From NCBI GenBank assembly GCA_000721275.1, contig JOFO01000093.1, positions 1 through 12,402 of the forward strand: a stretch of DNA of 12,402 nt. The letters run 5' to 3'. This DNA is from Microtetraspora glauca (GTDB taxonomy: Bacteria > Actinomycetota > Actinomycetes > Streptomycetales > Streptomycetaceae). The position numbers and the translations under genes were made by a program. The number at the start of each line of letters is the position of its first letter. Position 1 is the first letter of the stretch. Below, piece after piece: positions 1-6,739 of the stretch. The notes beneath the pieces are model-generated. The model saw nothing but the letters and a program-made list of their open reading frames with translations, was not told the DNA's origin and made no database searches.

Positions 1-116
1 GCCCCGAACTCGCCCACACGGGACCGGAGGACGCCGGCCGGCTGACCCCCTGGGCGGCGGCCCTCGCCCTCGCCGGCGCCCTCCTCACCCGCGCCGCCCG
101 CCGCCCCCGCCCCTGA
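1..116 (+). CDS. C-terminal fragment of a sortase-anchored wall protein (LAHTG sorting signal)
   Basis: This is the 3' end of a gene that starts outside the window. It is read in the frame beginning at position 3 and stops at TGA 114-116. The visible 37 residues form a complete cell-wall sorting signal: a LAHTG pentapeptide near positions 9-23, a short polar spacer, a hydrophobic stretch rich in Ala and Leu (WAAALALAGALL), and a basic tail (TRAARRPRP). LAxTG is the motif used by class E sortases of Streptomyces, for example on long chaplins, whereas LPxTG is the classical form. The mature protein would be cut between Thr and Gly and joined to peptidoglycan. Nothing can be said about its N-terminal function. 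It is probably unrelated to the phosphonate locus that follows. Confidence 0.7.
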   Translation, partial: PELAHTGPEDAGRLTPWAAALALAGALLTRAARRPRP

Positions 117-183
117 ACCGGCGGAGATCTCCCTCCCCGGCTCCCGGCCCCGAACCCGCGGGACACCCGCCGTACACCCTCCC

Positions 184-194
184 GTTCACCCCCG
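184..194 (+). promoter_or_regulatory. possible PHO-box unit (GTTCACCCCCG)
   Basis: The 11-mer GTTCACCCCCG matches 10 of 11 positions of the Streptomyces PhoP direct-repeat unit, G(G/T)TCAYYYR(G/C)G. It lies 17 bases before ATG 212. A weaker copy, GTACACCCTCC at 172-182, precedes it with a 12-base rather than the usual 11-base period, and no good following unit is seen. Only a candidate; GTTCACC also occurs inside coding sequence in this window. Confidence 0.25.
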
Positions 195-211
195 TCTGCG
201 ACGATCCCCGG

Positions 212-988
212 ATGAACCAGCACCACGCCCCGAGCAGCCCCGGCGTCCCCGGCGCGCCCGTCCGTTCCGGCGTCCCGGAGCATGGCCGGGTGCCCAAGTA
301 CTACGCCGTGAAGGCCCGACTCGCCGTGCTCGTCGACGAGTTGGGAGAGGGCGGCGCGCTGCCCACCGAGCGCGACCTCGCCGTCCGCTACGAGGTGTCC
401 CGGGAGACCGTCCGGCAGGCCCTGCGCGAACTCCTCCTGGAAGGACGGCTGCGCCGCCAGGGGCGCGGCACGGTCGTCGCCGGGCCCAAGCTCGAACAGC
501 CGCTGTCGCTCGCGAGCTACACCGAGGGCGTCCGCCGCCAGGGACGCCGCCCCGGCCGCAGCATCGTCTCCCTCGACCGCTTCCCCTGCCCCGACGCGCT
601 CGCCCCCGAGGTCGGGGTGGCGCCCGGCGCGCCCGTCTGGCACATGGAGCGGGTGCTGCTCGCCGACGACGAGCGGGTGGGCCTGGAGAGCACGTACGTC
701 TCCGAGGCCCGGGTCCCGCGCCTGGACACGGACTTCGACCCCGACTCGTCCTTCTACGGCTACCTCCGCGACCGGCTCGGCATCACCTTCGGCGACGCCG
801 ACGAGCGGATCGAGACCGTGCTCGCCACCCCTCGGGAGGCGCTGCTCATCGGCACCCCGCCCGCTCTCCCGATGCTGCTGCTGCACCGGCTCTCCCGCGA
901 CGAGGACGGCCGGCCGCTGGAGCGGGTCCGCACCCTCTACCGGGGTGACCGGTTCAGCTTCACCACCCACCTCGGCCGCCAGGACTGA
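212..988 (+). CDS. GntR-family (HutC/UTRA) transcriptional regulator, PhnF-like
   Basis: Predicted one-component regulator of 258 residues. An N-terminal winged helix-turn-helix of GntR type lies at about residues 28-90, with the typical run LPTERDLAVRYEVSRETVR, then RRQGRGTVV in the wing. A UTRA/HutC effector domain follows at about 98-255. HutC-type members usually sense small metabolites and repress neighbouring catabolic or uptake genes; PhnF and DasR belong here. The gene sits directly before the phosphonate operon in the same direction, and HutC-like palindromes precede two nearby transcription units, so it is the obvious local regulator. Start is uncertain: ATG 212 has no clear Shine-Dalgarno site and adds 26 low-complexity residues. 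In-frame GTG 290 has GGAG nine bases upstream and gives the compact start VPKYYAVK, so it may be the true start. The effector is not known from sequence; an aminophosphonate or its aldehyde product is inferred. Confidence 0.88.
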   Translation: MNQHHAPSSPGVPGAPVRSGVPEHGRVPKYYAVKARLAVLVDELGEGGALPTERDLAVRYEVSRETVRQALRELLLEGRLRRQGRGTVVAGPKLEQPLSLASYTEGVRRQGRRPGRSIVSLDRFPCPDALAPEVGVAPGAPVWHMERVLLADDERVGLESTYVSEARVPRLDTDFDPDSSFYGYLRDRLGITFGDADERIETVLATPREALLIGTPPALPMLLLHRLSRDEDGRPLERVRTLYRGDRFSFTTHLGRQD

Positions 989-1017
989 CCGGGAACGGCC
1001 CGGTGTCCATCCCCCGT

Positions 1018-1049
1018 CAGATCACGGAAAGATAACGGGTCTAGGCCAA
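1018..1049. promoter_or_regulatory. operator/promoter element, copy 1 (HutC-like palindrome)
   Basis: This element lies in the 135-base gap between the regulator and the FAD oxidoreductase. The core CGGAAAGATAACGGGT (1025-1040) occurs identically at 6747-6762, and 26 of 32 positions match overall, including a 5' CAGAT and a 3' CCAA. The 3' part reads GGGTCTAGGCCA (1037-1048), which matches 10 of 12 bases of the TGGTCTAGACCA operator type bound by HutC-subfamily GntR repressors. It has an imperfect dyad GGN-CTAG-NCC centred on 1042/1043. The AT-rich GATAAC just before it is unusual in this DNA and could be part of a promoter -10 region, but no convincing -35 was found. Inferred role: operator for the GntR regulator at 212-988. 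Confidence 0.65.
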
Positions 1050-1061
1050 GCTTGTCGGGCC

Positions 1062-1072
1062 GTTCACCGTCC
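1062..1072 (+). promoter_or_regulatory. possible PHO-box unit (GTTCACCGTCC)
   Basis: The 11-mer GTTCACCGTCC lies 51 bases before the flavoenzyme start and downstream of the candidate operator. It keeps the conserved GTTCACC of PhoP-bound repeat units. The following 11-mer, CGTCGTCCGCA, is a weak second unit (about 7 of 11 matches). Phosphate control would fit a phosphorus-scavenging operon, but the evidence is thin. Confidence 0.22.
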
Positions 1073-1123
1073 CGTCGTCCGCACGACCGGCCCGGGACAC
1101 CCGCCGCCCCGACCGTGGACGGC

Positions 1124-2245
1124 ATGAAGGTGATCGTCGTAGGAGCCGGCGTGGTGGGCACCATGCACGCCTGGCAGGCAGTGGAACGCGGCCACGAGGT
1201 CGTACACATCGAGCGCGAGGCCGAGGCGCGCGGAGCCTCCCTGAGGAACTTCGGCCAGATCTGGGTCAGCGGACGCGCGGGCGGCGAGGAACTCGACACC
1301 GCCCTGCGCGCCCGCGAGCTCTGGGAGGGCATCGGCGCCCGCGTCCCCCGCCTCGGCTTCCGGGCGAACGGCTCCCTGACCCCCGTCCGGGGCGCGCTGG
1401 AGCTGGCCGTCGCCGAGGCGGCCGTCGCCCGCGACGACGCCGCCGCCCGCGGCTACAAGCTGCTCACCCCCGAGGAGGCCCGGGCGGTCAACCCGGCCCT
1501 GCGCGGCGCCTTCGACGCCGCCCTGTGGTGTGAGCGGGACGCCGCCGTCGAGCCGCGCACCGCGCAGCTCGCCCTCCGCGAGGCGCTGCTCGCCACCGGC
1601 CGCTACACCTTCCTCCCGAACCGCGAGGTCCGCGAGGTCGTCGGCGAGCACGCCGTCCGCGACGACCACGGCGACCTGCACAGCGGCGACGCCGTCGTCC
1701 TGTGCACCGGCGCCTGGCTCTCCGGCCTGGTCCGCGAGGTCGCCGGGGCGATCCCGGTCCGCCGGGTCCGCCTCCAGATGATGCAGACCGCGCCGCTCGG
1801 CGAGCCGCTGACCACCTCCGTCGCGGACGCCGACTCCTTCCGCTACTACCCGGCCTACGCCTCCGGGGCGCTCGACGCGCTCAACGCCGGCCAGGCGCAG
1901 GACCCGACCGCCGCCGCCCACAAGATGCAGCTGCTCATGGTGCAGCGCCTCGACGGCGGGCTGACCATCGGCGACACCCACGAGTACGAGCACCCCTTCG
2001 CCTTCGACACCGTCGAGGACCCCTACGAGCACCTGGTCCGGGTCGTCGAGTCCCTCCTCGGCCGCCCGCTGCCGGCGATCCGCCGCCGCTGGGCCGGCGT
2101 GTACGCGCAGTGCGTGGACACCACCCGGGTCGTGCACCGGCAGCGGGTGCGGGACGGGGTCTGGCTCGTGACCGGACCCGGCGGCCGGGGCATGACGTGC
2201 TCGCCCGCCATCGCCGAGACGACCGCGAACGAACTGGGCTGGTGA
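1124..2245 (+). CDS. FAD-dependent oxidoreductase of the aminophosphonate type (TIGR03364-like)
   Basis: Predicted DAO-fold flavoprotein of 373 residues. The N-terminus has the Rossmann dinucleotide motif VVGAGVVG (Gly7, Gly9, Gly12), and acidic Glu30 ends the second strand for the FAD ribose. An ATG-type motif (VVLCTGAWLSG) lies at 191-201, and the C-terminal FAD contact GPGGRGMTCSPA at 351-362. ATG 1124 is chosen because it opens directly on the FAD strand; ATG 1052 would add 24 unrelated residues and overlap the control region. Relatives next to phosphonatase-like HAD genes oxidatively deaminate AEP or N-methyl-AEP to phosphonoacetaldehyde, with H2O2 and ammonia or methylamine as by-products. 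The gene is followed at once by such a HAD gene and an AEP-type transporter, which supports this assignment. Exact substrate (AEP, N-methyl-AEP or hydroxy-AEP) is not readable from sequence. Other options are a glycine- or sarcosine-oxidase-like enzyme, less likely in this context. Confidence 0.85.
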   Translation: MKVIVVGAGVVGTMHAWQAVERGHEVVHIEREAEARGASLRNFGQIWVSGRAGGEELDTALRARELWEGIGARVPRLGFRANGSLTPVRGALELAVAEAAVARDDAAARGYKLLTPEEARAVNPALRGAFDAALWCERDAAVEPRTAQLALREALLATGRYTFLPNREVREVVGEHAVRDDHGDLHSGDAVVLCTGAWLSGLVREVAGAIPVRRVRLQMMQTAPLGEPLTTSVADADSFRYYPAYASGALDALNAGQAQDPTAAAHKMQLLMVQRLDGGLTIGDTHEYEHPFAFDTVEDPYEHLVRVVESLLGRPLPAIRRRWAGVYAQCVDTTRVVHRQRVRDGVWLVTGPGGRGMTCSPAIAETTANELGW

Positions 2246-2250
2246 AGCAG

Positions 2251-2934
2251 ATGACCGACAAGCAGCAGAACCTGATCGTCCTCGACATGGCCGGCACCAC
2301 CGTCGCCGACGACGGCCTCGTCGAGCGGGCCTTCACGGCCGCCGCCGAACGCCTCGGCGAGGACCCGGCCACGATGATCGACCACGTCCGCGCCACCATG
2401 GGCGAGTCCAAGATCTCCGTCTTCCGGCACCTGCTCGGCGGCGACGAGGACCGCGCCCGGCAGGCCAACCTCGCCTTCGAGGAGGCGTACGGCGCGCTGG
2501 TCTCCGAGGGCCTGATCGCCCCCGTCCCCGGCGCCGCCGAGACGATCGGCGCGCTCCGCGAGCAGGGCCGTACCGTCGTCCTCACCACCGGCTTCGCCCG
2601 CGTCACCCAGGACGCCATCCTCGACGCGCTCGGCTGGCGGGACCTCGCCGACCTCACGCTCTGCCCGGCCGACGCCGGCGGCCGGGGCCGCCCGTACCCG
2701 GACATGGTCCTCACCGCGTTCCTCCGCACCGGCGCCGTCGCCGACGTCCGGCAGACGGTCGTCGCGGGCGACACCTCGTACGACATGCTCAGCGGCGTCC
2801 GGGCCGGCGCCGGGATCGTCGCCGGCGTCCTCACCGGCGCCCACGACAAGGCCGCGCTCACCGCGCACGGCGCCACCCACGTCCTCGGCTCCGTCGCCGA
2901 ACTCCCCGACGTGATACGGGAGTACGCGTCGTGA
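2251..2934 (+). CDS. phosphonatase-like HAD hydrolase (PhnX-related, TIGR03351-like)
   Basis: Predicted cytoplasmic C-P bond hydrolase of 227 residues, shorter than typical PhnX (about 265-270). Diagnostic features are present: LDMAGTT at 11-17, with nucleophile Asp12 and Ala14 where ordinary HAD phosphatases have Asp (DxAGT motif). MGESK at 50-54 in the cap places Lys54 with the same spacing as the Schiff-base lysine of PhnX (MGLLK). Motif II is LTTG (111-114). Arg147 in GRPYP replaces the usual motif III lysine, as in phosphonatases. Motif IV is GDTSYDM (Asp174, Asp178). The expected reaction is phosphonoacetaldehyde to acetaldehyde and phosphate, fed by the flavoenzyme upstream. ATG 2251 is preferred because GGTGA overlapping the upstream stop is a suitable ribosome site; GTG 2242, overlapping that stop as GTGA, is the alternative. 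The stop overlaps the ABC gene start by four bases. Confidence 0.87.
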   Translation: MTDKQQNLIVLDMAGTTVADDGLVERAFTAAAERLGEDPATMIDHVRATMGESKISVFRHLLGGDEDRARQANLAFEEAYGALVSEGLIAPVPGAAETIGALREQGRTVVLTTGFARVTQDAILDALGWRDLADLTLCPADAGGRGRPYPDMVLTAFLRTGAVADVRQTVVAGDTSYDMLSGVRAGAGIVAGVLTGAHDKAALTAHGATHVLGSVAELPDVIREYAS

Positions 2935-3983
2935 GCAGCGGCATCCGCTTCGACGGCGTCTCCGTCGCGTACGGCGCCACCACGGTCCTCGACGGGCTCA
3001 CCCTCACCGTCGAGCCCGGCGAGGTGATGGCCCTCCTCGGGCCGTCCGGCTCCGGCAAGACCACCGCCCTGCGGGCGGTCGCCGGCTTCGTCCGGCCCTC
3101 CGCGGGCCGGGTGTGGATCGGCGACCGGGACGTCACCGACCTCCCCCCGTACCAGCGGGGCATCGGCATGGTCGTCCAGCAGTACGCGCTCTTCCCGCAC
3201 CTGCGCGTGGACGAGAACGTGGCCTTCGGGCTGAAGGCGCGCAAACACCCGAAGGCGGAGATCCCCGGCCGGGTCGCCGAGGCCCTGGAGATGACCGGGA
3301 TGGGCGCCTACGCCAAGCGCCACCCGCGCGAGCTGTCCGGCGGCCAGCAGCAGCGGGTCGCCATCGCCCGCGCCCTCGCCATCCGCCCCGACGTCCTGCT
3401 GCTCGACGAGCCGCTGTCCGCGCTCGACGCGCAGCTCCGCTCCGGGATGCTCGCCGAACTGGCCCGGCTCCACCGCGAACTCCCCGACGTCTCCGTCCTG
3501 TACGTCACCCACGACCAGGTCGAGGCGCTGACCCTCGCCGACCGGATCGCCGTCATGGACAAGGCCCGGCTCCAGGACTGCGGCACCCCGCAGGAGCTGT
3601 ACCGGCGGCCCCGCACCGAGTTCACCGCCTCCTTCGTCGGCAACGCCAACCTGCTGCCGGTGCGGGTCGGCGCCGACGGCGTCGACTTCGCCGGCACCGC
3701 GCTGAAGGTCCCGGCCGGCGACGCGGCCCCCGGCGCCGCCGCCACCCTCTGCGTCCGCCCGCACCTCATCGGCGTCGGCGACGGCCCCAACGCCCTGCGC
3801 GGCCGGATCGCCGAGGTCCAGTGGCGCGGCGCCACCCACCGGCTGTACGTGGACGTCGGCGGGCACCGGGTCAAGGCGGACGTGCGGGAGCTGCGGGACA
3901 CGCCGCCGCTGGGCCAGGAGATCACCCTGCACTTCGCGCCCGAGGACGCGGTGCTGCTCGCGGCGGGGGTGAACGATGGCTAG
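2931..3983 (+). CDS. ABC transporter ATP-binding protein, 2-aminoethylphosphonate type (PhnT-like)
   Basis: ATPase of 350 residues with Walker A GPSGSGKT (37-44), Q-loop QQYALFPH (83-90), signature LSGGQQQRVAIARALA (135-150), Walker B VLLLDE (155-160), D-loop SALD (163-166) and switch His194. A C-terminal TOBE region (about 240-345) is typical of the PotA/FbpC/PhnT group of importer ATPases. It would power uptake through the two permeases encoded next. The GTG start overlaps the upstream HAD stop as GTGA, and the TAG stop overlaps the next gene by eight bases, which points to translational coupling within one operon. The substrate is inferred from the flavoenzyme, phosphonatase-like and binding-protein genes; the ATPase alone would not separate AEP from iron or spermidine importers. 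Confidence 0.9.
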   Translation: MSSGIRFDGVSVAYGATTVLDGLTLTVEPGEVMALLGPSGSGKTTALRAVAGFVRPSAGRVWIGDRDVTDLPPYQRGIGMVVQQYALFPHLRVDENVAFGLKARKHPKAEIPGRVAEALEMTGMGAYAKRHPRELSGGQQQRVAIARALAIRPDVLLLDEPLSALDAQLRSGMLAELARLHRELPDVSVLYVTHDQVEALTLADRIAVMDKARLQDCGTPQELYRRPRTEFTASFVGNANLLPVRVGADGVDFAGTALKVPAGDAAPGAAATLCVRPHLIGVGDGPNALRGRIAEVQWRGATHRLYVDVGGHRVKADVRELRDTPPLGQEITLHFAPEDAVLLAAGVNDG

Positions 3984-4836
3984 CGCCCAGGCCGCCGCGC
4001 CGCCCGTCGTCGCGGCGGACCGCCCGGCCCGGAGCCGTACCGTCCCCGCCTGGGTGTGGGCGCTGCCGCCCGTCGCCGTCCTCGGGCTCGTCTTCCTCTA
4101 CCCGCTGGGGCTCGTCGTCCAGGAGTCGCTGGCGCCCGGCGCGTACGCCGACGTGTTCGCCTCCGCGTCGTTCCGGGACGCGCTGGTCACCACCGTGTGG
4201 CTGGCGGTCGGCGCCACCGTCGGCTGTCTCGTCCTCGGCTTCGTCCTCGCGCTGATCGTCGCGTTCGTGCCCTTCCCCGGCGCGAAGGCGGTCTCCCGCT
4301 TCATCGACGTCTTCCTCTCCTTCCCCTCCTTCCTCATCACCCTCGCCCTGCTCTTCGTGTACGGCACGGTCGGCATGGCCAACGGCCTGTGGACCGGCGT
4401 GACCGGCGCCGCCGAGGGGCCCTTCCACTTCCTCACCACCCCGTGGGGCGTGCTCCTCGCCGAGATCACGTACTTCACGCCGTTCGTGATGCGCCCGCTG
4501 CTCGCCGCCTTCTCCCAGCTGGACACCGCCCAGCTGGAGGTGGCGTCCTCGCTCGGCGCCCGGCCCGCGCGGATCGTGCGGAAGGTGATCCTCCCGGAGG
4601 CGCTGCCCGCGCTCGCCGCCGGCGGCAGCCTCGTCCTCGTCATGTGCCTCAACGAGTTCGGGATCGTGCTCTTCACCGGCGCCAAGGGCGTCACCACCCT
4701 CCCGATGCTCGTCTACTCCAAGGCCATCCTCGAATCCGACTACGCCGCCGCCTGCGTGGTCGCCGTCGTCAACGTCGCGATCTCCGTCGGCCTCTACGCC
4801 GTCTACCGGGTGGTGAGCAAGCGTGCTGGTGCATAG
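3976..4836 (+). CDS. ABC transporter permease 1, AEP-type importer
   Basis: Inner-membrane permease of 286 residues. About six hydrophobic helices are visible, near 27-48, 70-97, 108-130, 155-175, 213-235 and 255-280. The cytoplasmic coupling (EAA) loop lies at 187-211: LEVASSLGARPARIVRKV, then ILPEALP, which docks on the ATPase. A polar Ala/Pro/Arg-rich stretch of about 25 residues precedes helix 1. The start ATG 3976 follows a GGGGGTGA ribosome site lying inside the end of the ATPase gene. It pairs with the second permease to form the channel. Context and fold fit the PhnU/PhnV-like permeases of putative 2-aminoethylphosphonate systems. Confidence 0.88.
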   Translation: MASAQAAAPPVVAADRPARSRTVPAWVWALPPVAVLGLVFLYPLGLVVQESLAPGAYADVFASASFRDALVTTVWLAVGATVGCLVLGFVLALIVAFVPFPGAKAVSRFIDVFLSFPSFLITLALLFVYGTVGMANGLWTGVTGAAEGPFHFLTTPWGVLLAEITYFTPFVMRPLLAAFSQLDTAQLEVASSLGARPARIVRKVILPEALPALAAGGSLVLVMCLNEFGIVLFTGAKGVTTLPMLVYSKAILESDYAAACVVAVVNVAISVGLYAVYRVVSKRAGA

Positions 4837-5620
4837 CCGTACCGGACGGTGGGCGTCCTGGCTGGTCTTCGCGGTCCTCTTCGTGCCGCTCTTCGCCGTC
4901 CCGCTCCTCGTCATCGCCGCCGCGTCCTTCTCCACCCACTGGTCCGGCGCCTTCCCCTCCGGCCCGACGACCGAGCACTACGCGGCGGCCGTCCGCGGCG
5001 AGTCGCTGCGGGCCCTGACGACCAGCCTCGTCACCGCCGCCGCCGCGAGCCTCCTCGCGCTCACCCTCGGCACCTGGGCCGCGCTCGCCGCCGCGTCGCT
5101 GCGCGGCCGGGGCCGACGGGTCCTCGACGCGCTGTTCGTGCTGCCGCTCGCCGTGCCGTCGGTGGTCGTCGGCCTCGCCGTCCTGGTGGCCTTCTCCCGG
5201 CCGCCGCTGCTCCTCAACGGCACCCGCTGGATCGTGATCCTCGCCCACACGGTGCTGGTCACGGCCTTCGCCCACCAGTCGGTCTCGGCGGCGATCCGCC
5301 GCCTCGACCCGATGTACGAGCAGGCGGCGGCCGGACTCGGCGCCCGCCCCGCGTACGTCCTGTTCCGGGTGAAGCTGCCGCTGCTGCTGCCCTCGCTGAG
5401 CGCCGCCGCCGGGCTCTGCTTCGCCCTGTCCATGGGGGAGCTGAGCGCCACGATGATGCTCTACCCGCCGGACTGGATGCCGCTGCCGGTGTTGGTGTTC
5501 ACCGCCACCGACCGCGGGTCCCTGTTCACCGGATCGGCGCTGGCCGTGGTCCTCATGGCCACGACCCTGCTGGTCCTGCTCGCCGTCTCCCGCATCCGCA
5601 ACCGAGCGTCCTACCGCTGA
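4823..5620 (+). CDS. ABC transporter permease 2, AEP-type importer
   Basis: Second membrane subunit, 265 residues. Hydrophobic helices are seen near 11-36, 64-92, 100-124, 135-152, 185-205 and 236-256. The EAA coupling loop is at 166-191, with EQAAAGLGARPAYVLFRV, then KLPLLLP. GTG 4823 is chosen because GGTGAG lies six bases upstream (4812-4817), giving a 14-base overlap with permease 1; GTG 4829 is a possible later start. The binding-protein gene begins 28 bases after the stop, the widest gap inside this operon. Role inferred: partner of permease 1 in aminophosphonate import. Confidence 0.87.
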   Translation: MLVHSRTGRWASWLVFAVLFVPLFAVPLLVIAAASFSTHWSGAFPSGPTTEHYAAAVRGESLRALTTSLVTAAAASLLALTLGTWAALAAASLRGRGRRVLDALFVLPLAVPSVVVGLAVLVAFSRPPLLLNGTRWIVILAHTVLVTAFAHQSVSAAIRRLDPMYEQAAAGLGARPAYVLFRVKLPLLLPSLSAAAGLCFALSMGELSATMMLYPPDWMPLPVLVFTATDRGSLFTGSALAVVLMATTLLVLLAVSRIRNRASYR

Positions 5621-5648
5621 CCCCGCACGCCAGGAGAAGAACGACGTC

Positions 5649-6707
5649 ATGCTTACGCACGCCAAGCCGGTCGCCGCCGTCACCGGGGCCCTCGCCCTCG
5701 CCGCCTCCCTCACCGCCTGCGGCGGCTCCTCCGCCGCCTCCGACGAGAAGGTCGTCACCGTCTACAGCGCCGACGGCCTCAAGGGCGAGAAGGGCGACGG
5801 CTGGTACGACAAGGTCTTCGCCGACTTCGAGAAGGAGACCGGCATCAAGGTGAAGTACGTGGAGGGCGGCTCCGGGGAGATGGTCCAGCGGGCCCTCCGC
5901 GAGAAGTCCAACACGCAGGCCGACGTGATCGTCACGCTGCCGCCCTTCATCCAGCAGGCCGGCTCCAAGGGCCTCCTCCAGAAGTACACGCCGAAGGGCG
6001 CCGAGCAGGTCGACGGCGCCGACAAGGCCGCCGACGGCTCCTGGACCTCCGTCGTCAACAACTACTTCGGCTTCATCCACAACAAGAAGGAGCTGCCCGA
6101 AGCCCCCGGCACCTGGGAGGCGCTGCTCGACGGGAAGTTCAAGGACAAGCTCCAGTACTCCACCCCCGGCGTCGCCGGCGACGGCACCGCCGTCCTCATC
6201 AAGGCCATGCACGACTTCGGCGGCCAGGCGCCCGCCATGGAGTACCTGAAGAAGCTCCAGGCCAACAACGTCGGTCCGTCGTCCTCCACCTCCAAGCTCG
6301 CCCCCAAGGTCGACAAGGGCGAACTCCTCGTCGCCAACGGCGACGTGCAGATGAACTTCGCCCAGGCCAAGTCCATGCCGAACCTCGCCATCTGGTTCCC
6401 GGCGAAGGAGGGCGGCAAGCCCACCACCTTCGCGCTGCCCTACGCGGCCGGCCTCGTCGACAAGGCCCCGCACACCGAGAACGGCAAGAAGCTCCTCGAC
6501 TTCATGCTGAGCGAGGGCGCGCAGCGCGAGGTCAGCGCCGTCGGCGGCGGCTTCCCGGCCCGCAAGGACATCAAGGCCACTGACGCCAACGCGATCGAAC
6601 TCGCCCGGCTGATCGAGGGCGTCGAGATCTTCGAGCCGGACTGGGCCGACATCGACAAGAACCTGTCGTCCTACGTCGACGCGTGGAAGTCCGCGACCGG
6701 AAGCTGA
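5649..6707 (+). CDS. AEP-type ABC transporter substrate-binding lipoprotein (PhnS-like)
   Basis: Extracellular binding protein of 352 residues. The signal peptide ends in a lipobox LTAC with Cys24 as the lipidated residue, so the mature protein is tethered outside the membrane. The mature part starts like other iron/phosphonate-type (SBP class II) proteins: KVVTVYSADGL (34-44), WYDKVFADFEKETGIKVKYV (52-71), then SGEMVQRALREKSNTQADVI. This resembles the putative 2-aminoethylphosphonate binding proteins (TIGR03261-type) more than FbpA iron binders, although both share the fold. AGGAGA at 5632-5637 is its ribosome site. It is probably the last gene of the operon, since an operator-like element and a strong hairpin follow within 90 bases. 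A Lys-rich surface is apparent. Confidence 0.86.
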   Translation: MLTHAKPVAAVTGALALAASLTACGGSSAASDEKVVTVYSADGLKGEKGDGWYDKVFADFEKETGIKVKYVEGGSGEMVQRALREKSNTQADVIVTLPPFIQQAGSKGLLQKYTPKGAEQVDGADKAADGSWTSVVNNYFGFIHNKKELPEAPGTWEALLDGKFKDKLQYSTPGVAGDGTAVLIKAMHDFGGQAPAMEYLKKLQANNVGPSSSTSKLAPKVDKGELLVANGDVQMNFAQAKSMPNLAIWFPAKEGGKPTTFALPYAAGLVDKAPHTENGKKLLDFMLSEGAQREVSAVGGGFPARKDIKATDANAIELARLIEGVEIFEPDWADIDKNLSSYVDAWKSATGS

Positions 6708-6739
6708 GAGTTCACCGCACGTCCCCTCGACCCCCTCCG

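Noticed and set aside
123..132. Palindrome GGAGATCTCC after the LAHTG gene as a terminator
   Set aside because: It has no loop and no extension of the stem, so it cannot form a stable RNA hairpin.
1064..2137. 357-codon - strand open frame opposite the FAD oxidoreductase
   Set aside because: Low-complexity Gly/Val/Asp/Leu translation typical of an antisense shadow; the + strand shows the FAD-binding motif and the conserved operon layout.
1935..3932. 665-codon - strand open frame opposite the HAD and ATPase genes
   Set aside because: Antisense to two well-defined overlapping genes and without any recognisable domain.
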